In this document: piece after piece, positions 6,597 to 14,990 of the stretch
Numbering within the stretch: the stretch's first letter is position 1
Layout: each line of letters starts with the position of its first letter
Assembly: GCF_024213555.1 (NCBI RefSeq)
Contig: NZ_JANAVO010000008.1
Location: 124,001-188,000 of the forward strand
Source of the DNA: Allokutzneria sp. A3M-2-11 16
Lineage (GTDB): Bacteria; Actinomycetota; Actinomycetes; Mycobacteriales; Pseudonocardiaceae
Length of the DNA: 64,000 nt
Direction of reading: 5' to 3'
Made by a program: the position numbers and the translations under genes
Notes under the pieces: generated by a model
What the model was told of the DNA's origin: nothing
Seen by the model: the letters and a program-made list of their open reading frames with translations, nothing else
Database searches by the model: none

Positions 6597-8339
6597 ATGC
6601 GGTGGGCCGCCCTGATTCTTCCCCTCTGCCTCGCGGTGCTGATGACCTCCGGTCCGCCCGCCGGGGCCCGAGCGCGGGAGAAGACGGCCCCGGACAAGAG
6701 TTTCGCGGTCTACGTCGGCAAGAACCTCACCCGGAACGGCCGTCCGTTCCTCGGTGGGTTCGGCCACGAGCCGTCGAGCCACTGGATCGACATCGTGCCG
6801 AGGAAGCGGCATCCCGAGGGCTCCACCATCGAGGTCGGGGCCACCGCGGAGGCGAACATCCCCGGTGAGCTGACGCGCATCCCCCAGGTTCCGGAGACGG
6901 CCCGCTACATCACGTCGAACTACTCGGAGTTCGCCGGGTTCCCCGCCCCGCTGACCAACGGCGGCCTCAACGAGCACGGCGTCGCGGCCCGCGACGTCTG
7001 GTCGCCCTCGCGGCCCGAGCCGGTCAAACAGACACCGACGCCGCAGCGCGGCCCGAACTACAGCGACCTCTCGCGGATCGCGATGGAGCGCGCCCGCACC
7101 GCCCGCGAGGCGGTGGAGATCGTCGGCGGGCTGATCGACCGGTACGGCTACACCACCTACGGCGGCAACTCCCACCTGTTCGCCGACGCGAACGAGGGCT
7201 GGGTCCTGATCGAGTTCGCGGGCGGCCGAGGGTTGTGGGCCGCGCAGCGGCTCGGCCCGGACGAGGTGCGCGTCTCCTATCCCGGCTACATCGGCGCGTT
7301 CCCGACCACGCCCGGCGCGGATCACCTGTCGTCCCCGAACCTGGTCGGCTACGCGGTCGACCGCGGCTGGTGGCGGCCCGACTCGGGGCAGCCGTTCGAC
7401 CTGCGGGCCGTGTACGGCACGCCGTTCCCGGGCGCGCCCTTCGCGGTCGGGGCCAAGATCTCGCCCGATGACGAAGGGCCCTACCGCCACCCGCCTTCGT
7501 TGGAGGCCGAGTTCCGGCGGCTGGCACCGGTCACGCTCCAGGACGTCATGCGCATCGTGCGCGATCCGCGCTGGGCCGACGACCGCGCGGGATACGGCCA
7601 CGTCGCCGAGCTGGACGCGTCGGTCCGCGACCCGGAGCTGGCGACGCTGTGGGTGGCAGTCACCTCCGCGGTCACCGCGCCCTACCTCCCGGTGCACATC
7701 GGCACGCGGTCTGTGCCGCCGGAGTACCGCCAGCACCGGTACCTGACCCACAACTCGGCGAGGACGTACCTCGACCCGGAGTTCGCCGAGCAGGAGGCGA
7801 CCGAGTACGCCACACAGACCTACAAGCGCCTGTTCTACGCGACCTGCGCGCGACCGCGGAAGTACCTCGGGCAGGTCACCCGGGCGTTGGAGGGGTTCGA
7901 GGCGCGAATCCTCGGGGAACTGAGCGCGGTGGAGCGACGCGCGGCCACGGCGTACGCCTCCGGTGCGCGGGAGGAGGCCCGGCGGATTCTCACCTCAGCG
8001 AGCGACGGCTGGGCCGCCGACGGCCTCGCGCTCGGCGGGTACCTCCTCGCCCGGCAGCTCGCCGAGAGCAGGGCCGACGGCGGGCTCCGCAGCCCCTCCG
8101 CCGACATCCCGGACATGTCCTTGCGCGGCAAGGTTTCCGCGCGTGATCGGATCAACTGCGACCTCGGCGGCGGCTGGGCCGAGGGAGGCACGCTGGCCCG
8201 GAGGGGCAGCTACGGGAACCCGGCCGACGTGCCGGACTACCGGGCCCGCCCCGCCGGTGCGTCCGCGTGGTGGTTCGTGCTGGCCGTGGCCGGTGGGCTC
8301 ATCGTCGGCTGGTTCCTGCGGAGGCCGCGACTCCGCTGA
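6597..8339 (+). CDS. Secreted, membrane-anchored C69 (dipeptidase)-family protein, probably lacking the catalytic Cys
   Basis: The protein has 580 residues with ATG behind GAGGAG. There is a signal peptide (residues 1-26, LILPLCLAVLMTSGPPAGA) and a C-terminal anchor (WWFVLAVAGGLIVGWFL followed by RRPRLR). The body matches the Ntn-hydrolase C69 family: VGKNLTRNG near the mature start, NGGLNEHGVAARD, and GGNSHLFADANEGWVLIEFAGG. In active members the mature N-terminus is a Cys followed by a strand ending in VGK; here the equivalent residues are Phe-Ala (SFAVYVGKN), so autoprocessing/peptidase activity may be lost. It may be an extracytoplasmic pseudo-enzyme. A broken gene is unlikely because the frame is intact. 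Confidence 0.8.
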   Translation: MRWAALILPLCLAVLMTSGPPAGARAREKTAPDKSFAVYVGKNLTRNGRPFLGGFGHEPSSHWIDIVPRKRHPEGSTIEVGATAEANIPGELTRIPQVPETARYITSNYSEFAGFPAPLTNGGLNEHGVAARDVWSPSRPEPVKQTPTPQRGPNYSDLSRIAMERARTAREAVEIVGGLIDRYGYTTYGGNSHLFADANEGWVLIEFAGGRGLWAAQRLGPDEVRVSYPGYIGAFPTTPGADHLSSPNLVGYAVDRGWWRPDSGQPFDLRAVYGTPFPGAPFAVGAKISPDDEGPYRHPPSLEAEFRRLAPVTLQDVMRIVRDPRWADDRAGYGHVAELDASVRDPELATLWVAVTSAVTAPYLPVHIGTRSVPPEYRQHRYLTHNSARTYLDPEFAEQEATEYATQTYKRLFYATCARPRKYLGQVTRALEGFEARILGELSAVERRAATAYASGAREEARRILTSASDGWAADGLALGGYLLARQLAESRADGGLRSPSADIPDMSLRGKVSARDRINCDLGGGWAEGGTLARRGSYGNPADVPDYRARPAGASAWWFVLAVAGGLIVGWFLRRPRLR

Positions 8340-8370
8340 TCTTGTCAGGGGTCGGCCGTAGCTTCGGGGC

Positions 8371-8847
8371 ATGCGGGAGACGCGGATCCGCCCGGCGCGG
8401 GCGGCGGACGCGGAGGCGATCACCGAGCTGGTGCACGCCTCCTCGGCCTACCAGGGCAGTTATGCGTCCATTTTGGACGGTTATGCGGTCTCGGGCGCGC
8501 AGGTGGAGGCGACGGTGACGTTCGTCGCCGAGGACGACGTCGGTGCGGTCGTCGGGTGCTACAGCCTGGTGCCCGGCAACGCCGAGCTGGACCTGCTGTT
8601 CGTCGCCGACGCGGCGCAGGGCACCGGGCTGGGCGCGCGGCTCGTCCAGCACATGTTGGAGCGCGCTCGGGACCTCGGGTTGCGCGAGGTGCGCGTGGTG
8701 TCGCACCCGCCCGCCGAGGGCTTCTACCTGCGCACGGGCGCGCGCCGGGTCGGCGTGGTGCCCGCCAAGCCGCCGAAGGTTCCGTACGAGCGGCCGGAGC
8801 TGCGCTGGAATCTGGTTGCGGATCGAACAGGGAGTGTGTTCGTATGA
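8371..8847 (+). CDS. GNAT family N-acetyltransferase
   Basis: The protein has 158 residues. The GNAT acetyl-CoA pyrophosphate loop is seen at about residues 83-95 (DAAQGTGLGARLV) after the beta-4 strand AELDLLFV, and the C-terminal strand pair holds GFYLRTGARRVG. The final segment RPELRW is typical of small-molecule or protein GNATs of actinobacteria; the acceptor is unknown. ATG 8371 has TAGCTT 6 nt upstream, consistent with leaderless transcription. The last codons overlap the putative DeoR operator and lie just before the DeoR start. Confidence 0.88.
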   Translation: MRETRIRPARAADAEAITELVHASSAYQGSYASILDGYAVSGAQVEATVTFVAEDDVGAVVGCYSLVPGNAELDLLFVADAAQGTGLGARLVQHMLERARDLGLREVRVVSHPPAEGFYLRTGARRVGVVPAKPPKVPYERPELRWNLVADRTGSVFV

Positions 8848-8850
8848 ACA
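8824..8850 (+). promoter_or_regulatory. Operator-like half-sites at the DeoR regulator start
   Basis: Three half-sites lie in 27 nt: CGAACA (8824-8829), TGTTCG (8837-8842) and GAACA (8846-8850). The latter two form the palindrome TGTTCGTATGAACA. They overlap the GNAT stop codon and abut the GTG start of the DeoR gene at 8852. Autoregulation is plausible; DeoR-family operators are often built from such repeats (inference). Confidence 0.4.
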
Positions 8851-8851
8851 T

Positions 8852-9607
8852 GTGGAGAGTGCGGAACGCTATGACCTGATCGCGAGCACGTTGCGTGAGC
8901 GGGACCGCGTCGAGGTCGCCGAGCTGGCCGAGCTGACCGGCTGCTCGGAGATGACCATCCGGCGGGACCTGGACGTGCTGGAGCGCGACGGGCTGCTGCG
9001 CCGGGTGCGCGGCGGCGCGGTCAGCACGCTCAGCGGCGAAGGCTCGCCCTACGGCGTGCGCGCCCGGCAGCGGGTGGAGGTCAAGCAGCGCATCGGCAAG
9101 CTCGCCGCCGAACTGCTGGACGACGGCGAGAGCGTGGTGATCGACGCGGGCACGACGACGCTGGAGGTCGCGCGCGTGGTCGTGGGCCGCAGGCTGACCG
9201 TGCTGCCGCTGTCCCTGCACGTGGCCAACGTCCTCGCCGAGGGGTCGGGGATGCGCCTGGTCCTGCCCGGCGGCGAGGTGAGCCCGCGCGAGATGGCCTT
9301 CTACGGCCAGCTGACCCGCGGCGCCTTCGACCGGATGCGGTTCGACACGGTCGTGCTCGGCGTGTGCGGGCTGACCGTGACGGACGGGGTCAGCTCGTTC
9401 GACCTGTGCGACGCCGAGACCAAGCAGGCCGCGATCCGCGCCTCCGCGAGGGTGATCGCCGTGACCGACTCGACCAAGCTCGGCCGGGTCGCCTTCGGCC
9501 GCGTCTGCCCGATCACCGACCTCGACGTCCTGGTCACCGACCGGGACGCGCCCGCAGATCAACTCGACCGGTTCCGCGAGGCCGGTGTGGAGGTTCACCT
9601 TGCCTGA
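8852..9607 (+). CDS. DeoR/GlpR family transcriptional regulator of sugar metabolism
   Basis: The protein has 251 residues. The N-terminal winged HTH is diagnostic: VEVAELAELTGCSEMTIRRD (residues 18-37), then LERDGLLRRVRGGAV. The C-terminal DeoR sensor domain shows VIDAGTTTLEVAR and an EMAFYGQLTRGAFDRMRFD stretch, the site that binds phosphorylated sugars in the family. GTG 8852 fits family starts (residues ESAERYDLIA follow); GTG 8834 would add six residues. The next gene, an MFS transporter, overlaps by 8 nt and is probably its target. Confidence 0.88.
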   Translation: MESAERYDLIASTLRERDRVEVAELAELTGCSEMTIRRDLDVLERDGLLRRVRGGAVSTLSGEGSPYGVRARQRVEVKQRIGKLAAELLDDGESVVIDAGTTTLEVARVVVGRRLTVLPLSLHVANVLAEGSGMRLVLPGGEVSPREMAFYGQLTRGAFDRMRFDTVVLGVCGLTVTDGVSSFDLCDAETKQAAIRASARVIAVTDSTKLGRVAFGRVCPITDLDVLVTDRDAPADQLDRFREAGVEVHLA

Positions 9608-10778
9608 CGCCACAGTCGCTGTTCCCGCCGCAGTGCGGACGGCCCGGCGCGCGACCTCGCTCGTCTTCGGCATGCACGCGGGCCTGTTCGCCGCGTGGAC
9701 GCCGCACATCCCGCTGGTCAAGGAGCGCCTCGCGGTGGGTGACGGGGTGCTCGGCCTGCTGCTGCTCGGCGCCCCGATCGGCGCGCTGCTGGCCATCCTG
9801 GCGGCGGGCCCGATGATCGCCCGCTGGGGCAGCAGACCGATGATGATGATCACCGCGGTCGGCTACGGCGGGGTGTCGTTCCTGCTCGGCCTCGCCGGTT
9901 CCGGAGTGGCGCTGTTCCTCGCGCTGATGGTGTGGGGCGCGTTCCAGAGCGCGCTCGACGTGGCGATGAACGCCCAGGCGGTGCTGGTCGAGCGGCACTA
10001 CGACCGCCCGGTCATGTCCAGTTTCCACGGGTTCTGGAGCCTCGGCGGTTTCGTCGGGGCCGGCGTGGGAGCGCTCGCAGTGGGTGCAAACGTCGGCTTG
10101 ACGGTGCAGATGCTCGTGCTGGGCGTGCTGCTGGTCGTTGTCGTCTTCGGGGTGAACCGGGTGCTGCTGACCGGCGACCACGCCGGGGACACCGAGGCCG
10201 ACGCGAAGGTCCGCACCCGCGACGTGCTGCGCGACGGACGGCTGCTCGCCTTGGGAGCGCTCATGTTCGCCGCGCTGCTGTGCGAGGGCGCCGCGGCGGA
10301 CTGGGCGGCGATCTACCTCCGCGACTGGCTCGGCACCACGGCGTCCTTCGCCGGGGCGGGCTACTCGGTGTTCGCGATCGCGATGTTCGTCGGTCGGGGG
10401 CTGGGGGACCGGTGGGTCGCCCGGTACGGCCCGCGCCTGGTGGTCGGCGGCCTCTCGGTGCTGGCCGCGGTCGTGTTCGCGGCGGGCCTCGCCGTTGCCC
10501 AGCCGTGGGCGGCGCTGCTCGGCTTCGCCGCGCTGGGCCTGGGAGTCGCGTGCGGCGTTCCGGTGGTGTTCTCCAGCGCGGCGGAGCTGCCCGGTCGGCA
10601 CGCCGCCCAGTCGATCGCGGCGGTCTCGGCGATCGCCTGGCCCGGTTTCCTGTTGGGCCCCACGGCGATCGGCGGGTTGTCGGAGGCGGTGACGCTGCCC
10701 TTCGCGCTCATCCTGCTGCCGGTGTTGTGCCTGGCGATCGGGCTCGGCGCCCGCCTCATCCTCCGTGGCCGCCGCTAG
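9600..10778 (+). CDS. MFS transporter, YbjJ-like
   Basis: This 392-residue protein has 12 predicted hydrophobic helices. The first loop between helices 2 and 3 holds MIARWGSRPMM, an MFS motif-A variant; a second copy, GRGLGDRWVARYG, precedes helix 8-9. The N-terminal stretch FGMHAGLFAAWTPHIPLVKE resembles the YbjJ group of sugar-permease-like MFS proteins. The start is taken as TTG 9600 because GGAGG ends 6 nt upstream; it overlaps the DeoR stop. The DeoR neighbour suggests a sugar or sugar-phosphate derivative as substrate (inference). The end overlaps the convergent CGNR gene by 23 nt. Confidence 0.85.
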   Translation: MPDATVAVPAAVRTARRATSLVFGMHAGLFAAWTPHIPLVKERLAVGDGVLGLLLLGAPIGALLAILAAGPMIARWGSRPMMMITAVGYGGVSFLLGLAGSGVALFLALMVWGAFQSALDVAMNAQAVLVERHYDRPVMSSFHGFWSLGGFVGAGVGALAVGANVGLTVQMLVLGVLLVVVVFGVNRVLLTGDHAGDTEADAKVRTRDVLRDGRLLALGALMFAALLCEGAAADWAAIYLRDWLGTTASFAGAGYSVFAIAMFVGRGLGDRWVARYGPRLVVGGLSVLAAVVFAAGLAVAQPWAALLGFAALGLGVACGVPVVFSSAAELPGRHAAQSIAAVSAIAWPGFLLGPTAIGGLSEAVTLPFALILLPVLCLAIGLGARLILRGRR

Positions 10779-11298
10779 ACCGCGAGCGGGCGCGGTGGTC
10801 GGCGACGTAGATGCGATTGGCGCACTGCGTCGAGCAGAACCGCCTGCGCCCGTTGCGCGAGGTGTCGATGAACACCACCGTGCAGCCCTCGCGGTCGCAG
10901 CAGCCGAGGCGCCCGCCACCGGAGGCGCAGATCACGTGCGCCAGTCCGGTGGCGGTGCGCGCCTTCACCCGCTTCACCGTGCTGTCGGTGTCCAGCGAGT
11001 AGTGCAGGTGCGGCGTCATCTCGCCCTCGTGCCGCGCGATAGTCGGCCGGATCGCGGCCTCGTCGAGCAGCCGGTTCAGCACGGCGATGCGCTCGTCGAG
11101 GTCGGTGGTCTCGAAGACCACGCGCAGTTTTGCCGCCCACACAAGGAGATCCGCGGTCTCCTCGGCGTCGACGGAGGGCTTGGTGGTCTTGTACGCCAGC
11201 AGCAGCTCGTTCATCCCGCGCGGGTCGATGTCCGGGTCGGCGTTGACCAGGCCGACCGCCAACGACGCCTTGTCGCTGCCGTAAGGGTTGATCTGCAC
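10756..11298 (-). CDS. CGNR zinc-finger (ABATE domain) putative stress-induced regulator
   Basis: The protein has 180 residues starting at GTG 11298 (VQINPYGSDKASLAVGLVN, the normal family N-terminus). The N-terminal region is the ABATE-type domain; the C-terminal treble-clef finger has CDREGCTVVFIDTSRNGRRR followed by FCSTQCANR, with Cys-Ala-Asn-Arg in place of CGNR. Such proteins are presumed transcription regulators. Longer upstream starts would overlap the divergent zinc-ribbon gene and lack conserved sequence. The 3' end overlaps the MFS gene. Confidence 0.85.
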   Translation of the reverse strand: MQINPYGSDKASLAVGLVNADPDIDPRGMNELLLAYKTTKPSVDAEETADLLVWAAKLRVVFETTDLDERIAVLNRLLDEAAIRPTIARHEGEMTPHLHYSLDTDSTVKRVKARTATGLAHVICASGGGRLGCCDREGCTVVFIDTSRNGRRRFCSTQCANRIYVADHRARSRSSGGHGG

Positions 11299-11323
11299 TA
11301 GCCCATGACAGCAGGCTGGGGGC

Positions 11324-11521
11324 ATGCAGCGCAATGAGATTCCGGACGCGGTGACCTGCCCGAACTGCGGATGGCCCGCCGGGGACGCGGTGACCTCCGC
11401 CCACCACACCTCGACCGGCGCGGTCCGCTACGCGCACTGCGTCTGCGGGCTGCGCCTTGTGTTGCTCGGCGAGACCCTGATCGGCACGGCGGGCGCGCCG
11501 GACGCGGCGATGGCGGGCTGA
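11324..11521 (+). CDS. Small zinc-ribbon protein
   Basis: The protein has 65 residues with ATG behind GGGGG. Four metal-ligand cysteines are spaced as CPNCG (residues 12-16) and CVCG (residues 39-42), with a His pair (AHHTSTG) between, giving a rubredoxin-like ribbon. Short proteins of this pattern are common in actinobacteria; no function is known to me. It is divergent from the CGNR gene and 8 nt from the convergent DinB gene. Confidence 0.65.
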   Translation: MQRNEIPDAVTCPNCGWPAGDAVTSAHHTSTGAVRYAHCVCGLRLVLLGETLIGTAGAPDAAMAG

Positions 11522-11529
11522 TCGTCTAC

Positions 11530-12051
11530 TTAGGACGCTCGGCGGAGCAGGCAGAGCTCGCCGATCTCGGCGACGTTCTTCATCAGCTCCGCGTTCAGCC
11601 AGGCGATCATGTGCGCGACCTGGTGCTCGGGGCCGGGCGGCCACGGGAACCGCGCCTCGACGTCGAGATCGGCCTCGGAGAGCCCGTCCAGCACGGTCAC
11701 CCACTCCGCGCGCAGATCGCGCAGCCACGCCACCGCGGACGCGCCGTCACCCGGCCACGTGATCTCGACGCGCTCGCGCGGGGTCCGGCCGCGCGCGTGG
11801 TCGATCGCGGTGCTCCACCACCAGCCGATGTGCCAGGTGATCCACGCGATCGTGGGTACCGGGATCGGGTCCGGTTCGGTCTCGTCCCAGTCCGGGCGCC
11901 ACACGCCGTCCTCGCCGCGGTGCACGGTCCAGCAGAGCTTTCCGGGCTCCCACAGGAAATCCTCGGGTTCGACGCGGTCGAGGTGGTACTCGAACAGCGA
12001 CCACGTGAAGTCGAACTGCCAGCGCAGCAGGGCACAACGGGAAACGGACAT
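11530..12051 (-). CDS. DinB superfamily protein
   Basis: The protein has 173 residues and a four-helix DinB/YfiT-like fold predicted from the pattern: FTWSLFEYHLDRV (helix 1), IAWITWHIGWWW (metal-ligand His of helix 2) and EHQVAHMIAWLNAELMKN (second His region). DinB-like proteins are metal-binding; several are thiol transferases using mycothiol or bacillithiol (family knowledge). A mycothiol-dependent role is possible since mshC is present, but it is not shown. No strong ribosome binding site is seen. Confidence 0.82.
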   Translation of the reverse strand: MSVSRCALLRWQFDFTWSLFEYHLDRVEPEDFLWEPGKLCWTVHRGEDGVWRPDWDETEPDPIPVPTIAWITWHIGWWWSTAIDHARGRTPRERVEITWPGDGASAVAWLRDLRAEWVTVLDGLSEADLDVEARFPWPPGPEHQVAHMIAWLNAELMKNVAEIGELCLLRRAS

Positions 12052-12171
12052 GGCGCAGACCTTGGCACAGCGCGGAAGGACGCACGACCTGGTTTCGGCG
12101 GGGCCCGAGTGGCCGAACCCGCGGCACCACAGTTAGGGTACCCCTGTTGTGGTAGTTGGGCGGGGACGGAT

Positions 12172-12903
12172 ATGGCTTCTGGAGTACGGGCACACTCGCG
12201 CCGCGAGCTGCTGGCGGACGCGGCGATCGAGGTGCTGGCCAGGGAGGGCGGCCGCGGTCTCACCCATCGCGCGGTGGATCGCGAGGCCGAAGTTCCCCTT
12301 GGTACCGCCAAGAACTACTTTCCCACACGCAACGCGCTGCTCGTCGCCGCCGCGCGGCGGATGGCCGACGAGCACGGCGCCGCCGTGCAGGTGCTCCGCG
12401 AGACCACGCCCGTCGGGGTGCGCCCGGACCAGGTCCGCGAGCTGTACCCGGCGATGCTGGCCAGGGCCGTTTCCGGTGACCGCACCCAAACGTTGGCGTT
12501 GTTCGAGCTGTACCTGGAGGGCGTGCGCCGCCCCGAGGTGCGCGAGGCCCTGGGGGAGATGGTCCGCGCCAACGCCGAGGGCGTGATCGCCGTGCACCGC
12601 TCCGCCGGGCTGGACACCACTCCGCGCGACGCGGCGCTGCTGGACGCGTACTTCCTCGGTGTCTCCATTTCCCTGCTGGCCCTGCCCGATGACGCGCTCG
12701 GCAAGCTCGGCCTCGACGACCCGCACGACCTCGGCCGCGGCCTGTTCGCCGCCGCCGTCCCCGGTGTCTCAGACCGCTGCGATGATCATGGCGATCGGGG
12801 CGTTGACCAGCCCGTGAGCCAGGATCAGCGCCCAGGGGTTGCGGTGCCGGGACCAGAGGTAGCCGAGGAAGATCCCGGTGACCCCCTGGTTGGCCACGAC
12901 TGA
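12172..12903 (+). CDS. TetR/AcrR family transcriptional regulator
   Basis: The protein has 243 residues, start ATG behind GGGGACGG. The HTH spans about residues 11-56 (RRELLADAAIEVLAREGG, then HRAVDREAEVPLGTAKNYF with the recognition helix). The ligand-binding domain follows. The natural C-terminus probably lies near GRGLFAAAVPGV; the frame then runs another 40 or so residues as antisense of the CPBP gene, giving a 135-nt convergent overlap and a Pro/Asp-rich tail unlike the family. The target is unknown. Confidence 0.83.
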   Translation: MASGVRAHSRRELLADAAIEVLAREGGRGLTHRAVDREAEVPLGTAKNYFPTRNALLVAAARRMADEHGAAVQVLRETTPVGVRPDQVRELYPAMLARAVSGDRTQTLALFELYLEGVRRPEVREALGEMVRANAEGVIAVHRSAGLDTTPRDAALLDAYFLGVSISLLALPDDALGKLGLDDPHDLGRGLFAAAVPGVSDRCDDHGDRGVDQPVSQDQRPGVAVPGPEVAEEDPGDPLVGHD

Positions 12904-13584
12904 GGCCAGGTCCAGCGGCAGGCCGTTGCCGCCGCCCTGGATCGCCACGTGCCAGGCGGCCCACAGCAGCGCGGACACGATGATCGCGGGCCACCGCCCG
13001 TAGAGGGATTCCAACCGCGTCTGCAACCAGAACCGGTAGAACACCTCTTCCAGCAAGGAGTTCGCCAGGAACACCGTCACCATCACCACGATCGGCGCGG
13101 ACGGCCCGCTCCACGGCATCAGCACGGTGATCAGTCCGATGTAGACGGTCACGACCGCGATCGGCCGCAGCCACCGCCCTTGGAGGTCCACAGTGGACCA
13201 TTCCCGCCAGCCCACCCGCACAACGGCGAGCGGGATCACCAACAGCAACGCGAGCTTCAATCCCAGGAACCACAGATCGCCACGCGGCGACAGGTAGTAG
13301 CCCACCGCGAACGCGGCGGCCAACCCCGCCAACGCCCATGCCTGCCAGGCGATCCGACGCGGTTCCGTCCCTGTGAACGGATCGGCCGCCGGTTTTTTCG
13401 GTGCCAGCAGCATCGCCGCCACCAGTCCGGCGACTACCGGTGTCCACATCAGCCACAACGGCCGCGTCCCATCGTGGTCCGCTGTGTACCGCAACGCCGT
13501 GTGTCCGCTGAGGAACACCCCCAGCAGCGCCGCCGCGTACACCGCGATCCCGCCCAGGAGCACTGTTCTGCCGGTCTTCGTCAT
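12769..13584 (-). CDS. CPBP family intramembrane metalloprotease (CAAX prenyl protease-like)
   Basis: The protein has 271 residues with 7-8 hydrophobic helices. The Abi/CPBP catalytic motifs are clear: EEVFYRFWLQTRLE (Glu-Glu-x3-Arg), then WAAWH (His) and AHGLVNA (His/Asn). Members are membrane proteases or serve in bacteriocin immunity and protein maturation. The start ATG has GAGGGGGAT upstream. The gene is convergent with the TetR regulator and overlaps it by 135 nt. Confidence 0.88.
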   Translation of the reverse strand: MTKTGRTVLLGGIAVYAAALLGVFLSGHTALRYTADHDGTRPLWLMWTPVVAGLVAAMLLAPKKPAADPFTGTEPRRIAWQAWALAGLAAAFAVGYYLSPRGDLWFLGLKLALLLVIPLAVVRVGWREWSTVDLQGRWLRPIAVVTVYIGLITVLMPWSGPSAPIVVMVTVFLANSLLEEVFYRFWLQTRLESLYGRWPAIIVSALLWAAWHVAIQGGGNGLPLDLASVVANQGVTGIFLGYLWSRHRNPWALILAHGLVNAPIAMIIAAV

Positions 13585-13608
13585 CGTGATCCCCCTCGGA
13601 GGATCATG

Positions 13609-14727
13609 TTAGAAGGGCGCGGGTTCTCCGATGGGCTCGATTTCTGATTCGTAGACCGTGCCATCTGGCGTGGTCCACACGTGGCGTCCGTCTTCGAGGT
13701 TCTGGCACTGCCAGCTGGTTTCGTGCTTCATCCGGTGGTGCCGCCGACACTTCGGCCGGAGGTTGTCGACTGACGTGTTGCTTCCGTCAAAGGGGCAGCA
13801 GTGGTCGAGGTCGCAGCGGTGCACCGGCTGTCGGCATCCGATCATCGTGCAGTGGGGGTAGCGGGCGGCAATCAGTTCCCGCTGCTTCGCGGTGGGCCGG
13901 TAGGTGGTGACGTCCTCGGCGATCCCGGTGACCGGGTCGGTCAGGATGCGCTTCCAGATCCCTCCTGCGGCGACATCCCGGGCGATCTTGATCGGCAGCG
14001 GCCCGTGCCCTTGCAGGATGGCCGGATCGTCGTCCATGCCGATCAGGGAGCTGATCGCCATGGTGAGGTTCACCGTCACCTGACCCTGCGCGGCACCGGT
14101 TTCCTTACCCAACAACAAGTCCAGGGCCACATCGACGCGCTTCTGGTCCAATGTGCGGCCGTCTTTGGGCAGACCGCGTGCGATGGCGTCGATGTGATCG
14201 AAGGCCAGGGCGGTGTCGAGGGCGGGCAGGATCAGCCGCAGTGATGCCATGCCGTCGTCAAGGTTGGTCTTCTCCACCCTGCGCTGCTTGCGCTTCTCCT
14301 CATGACGGTGTTCGACCGCCTTGGGGTCGAGCCGGTCGATGTAGCGGCGCGCGTACTGGCGAGTGGCGGAGTAGGCGTTCTTCTCCGCATGCGCCAACAG
14401 AGCTTCCTCAGCGGTGGCGGCCTGCACCGCCGAGAGACCCTGAAGGAGTTCGACGATCATCAACGCCTTCCCCTCGTCCACGCGGCCTTCGGCCAGCGCC
14501 TGCAAGACCACGGGGCGCGCGGTGAGATCGGCGGCTTTGGCCAGGAGTCGTGATGCTTTCTCCTTGGAGATCCGCAACAGTGGCATCAGTAGCTCTTCGG
14601 CGTACTCACGTTCAGCGGGCCGGAGCTGAGCGACATACTCCATCAACGCCACCAGAAATGCAACGACCGCTGTGCCGATGCCGGTGAAGGTTGATTTGAC
14701 TCGCGCGTCAGTAGTATCGAGGATCAT
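13609..14727 (-). CDS. HNH endonuclease, DUF222/13E12 repeat family
   Basis: The protein has 372 residues: an N-terminal DUF222 (13E12) helical region (about 1-230, including RYIDRLDPKAVEHRHEEK), then a C-terminal HNH nuclease with CTMIGCRQPVHRCDLDHCCP (His/Asp metal residues), NLRPKCRRHHRMKH and trailing Trp-rich tail. Such genes are multicopy in mycolata and behave as selfish or repeat-associated elements; targets are not defined. The upstream DNA is AT-richer than the neighbours, with TAAAAT 6 nt before the ATG, and a 117-bp inverted repeat lies 114 nt beyond, together suggesting acquisition. Confidence 0.88.
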   Translation of the reverse strand: MILDTTDARVKSTFTGIGTAVVAFLVALMEYVAQLRPAEREYAEELLMPLLRISKEKASRLLAKAADLTARPVVLQALAEGRVDEGKALMIVELLQGLSAVQAATAEEALLAHAEKNAYSATRQYARRYIDRLDPKAVEHRHEEKRKQRRVEKTNLDDGMASLRLILPALDTALAFDHIDAIARGLPKDGRTLDQKRVDVALDLLLGKETGAAQGQVTVNLTMAISSLIGMDDDPAILQGHGPLPIKIARDVAAGGIWKRILTDPVTGIAEDVTTYRPTAKQRELIAARYPHCTMIGCRQPVHRCDLDHCCPFDGSNTSVDNLRPKCRRHHRMKHETSWQCQNLEDGRHVWTTPDGTVYESEIEPIGEPAPF

Positions 14728-14840
14728 GTCCCCATTTTATCGCACAATAATAGTCGATCATGGCTCTAAAGGATGAATTGCCAGGCGCCCGAAAAGCCCG
14801 AAACGCAACCCCCACGAAACAGCAGGCCGCGAACGAGAAT

Positions 14841-14957
14841 GGGTCGGCTTTACCTGGGGTGCGCGTGCCATACGCTTGTCGCGAGGGCCGGGGTTTCATC
14901 CCGTGCCCCTGTGAGGCCCAAGGGCACGCGCAAGGGGCCCCCAGGTCAAGCCGACCC
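14841..14957. repeat. Large imperfect inverted repeat between HNH endonuclease and sucrase-like gene
   Basis: The left arm has GGGTCGGCTT (14841-14850), ACCTGGGG (14852-14859) and GCGCGTGCC (14861-14869). The right arm has the exact complements at 14948-14957, 14939-14946 and 14923-14931. The arms differ by single-base bulges and a short asymmetric loop. The element occupies the gap between two minus-strand genes, downstream of the sucrase-like start region's partner and upstream of the HNH promoter. It may be a hairpin terminator or an element end. Confidence 0.65.
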
Positions 14958-14990
14958 CACGCTGGTACCGACGCGATCTGAAAGCCCAGC

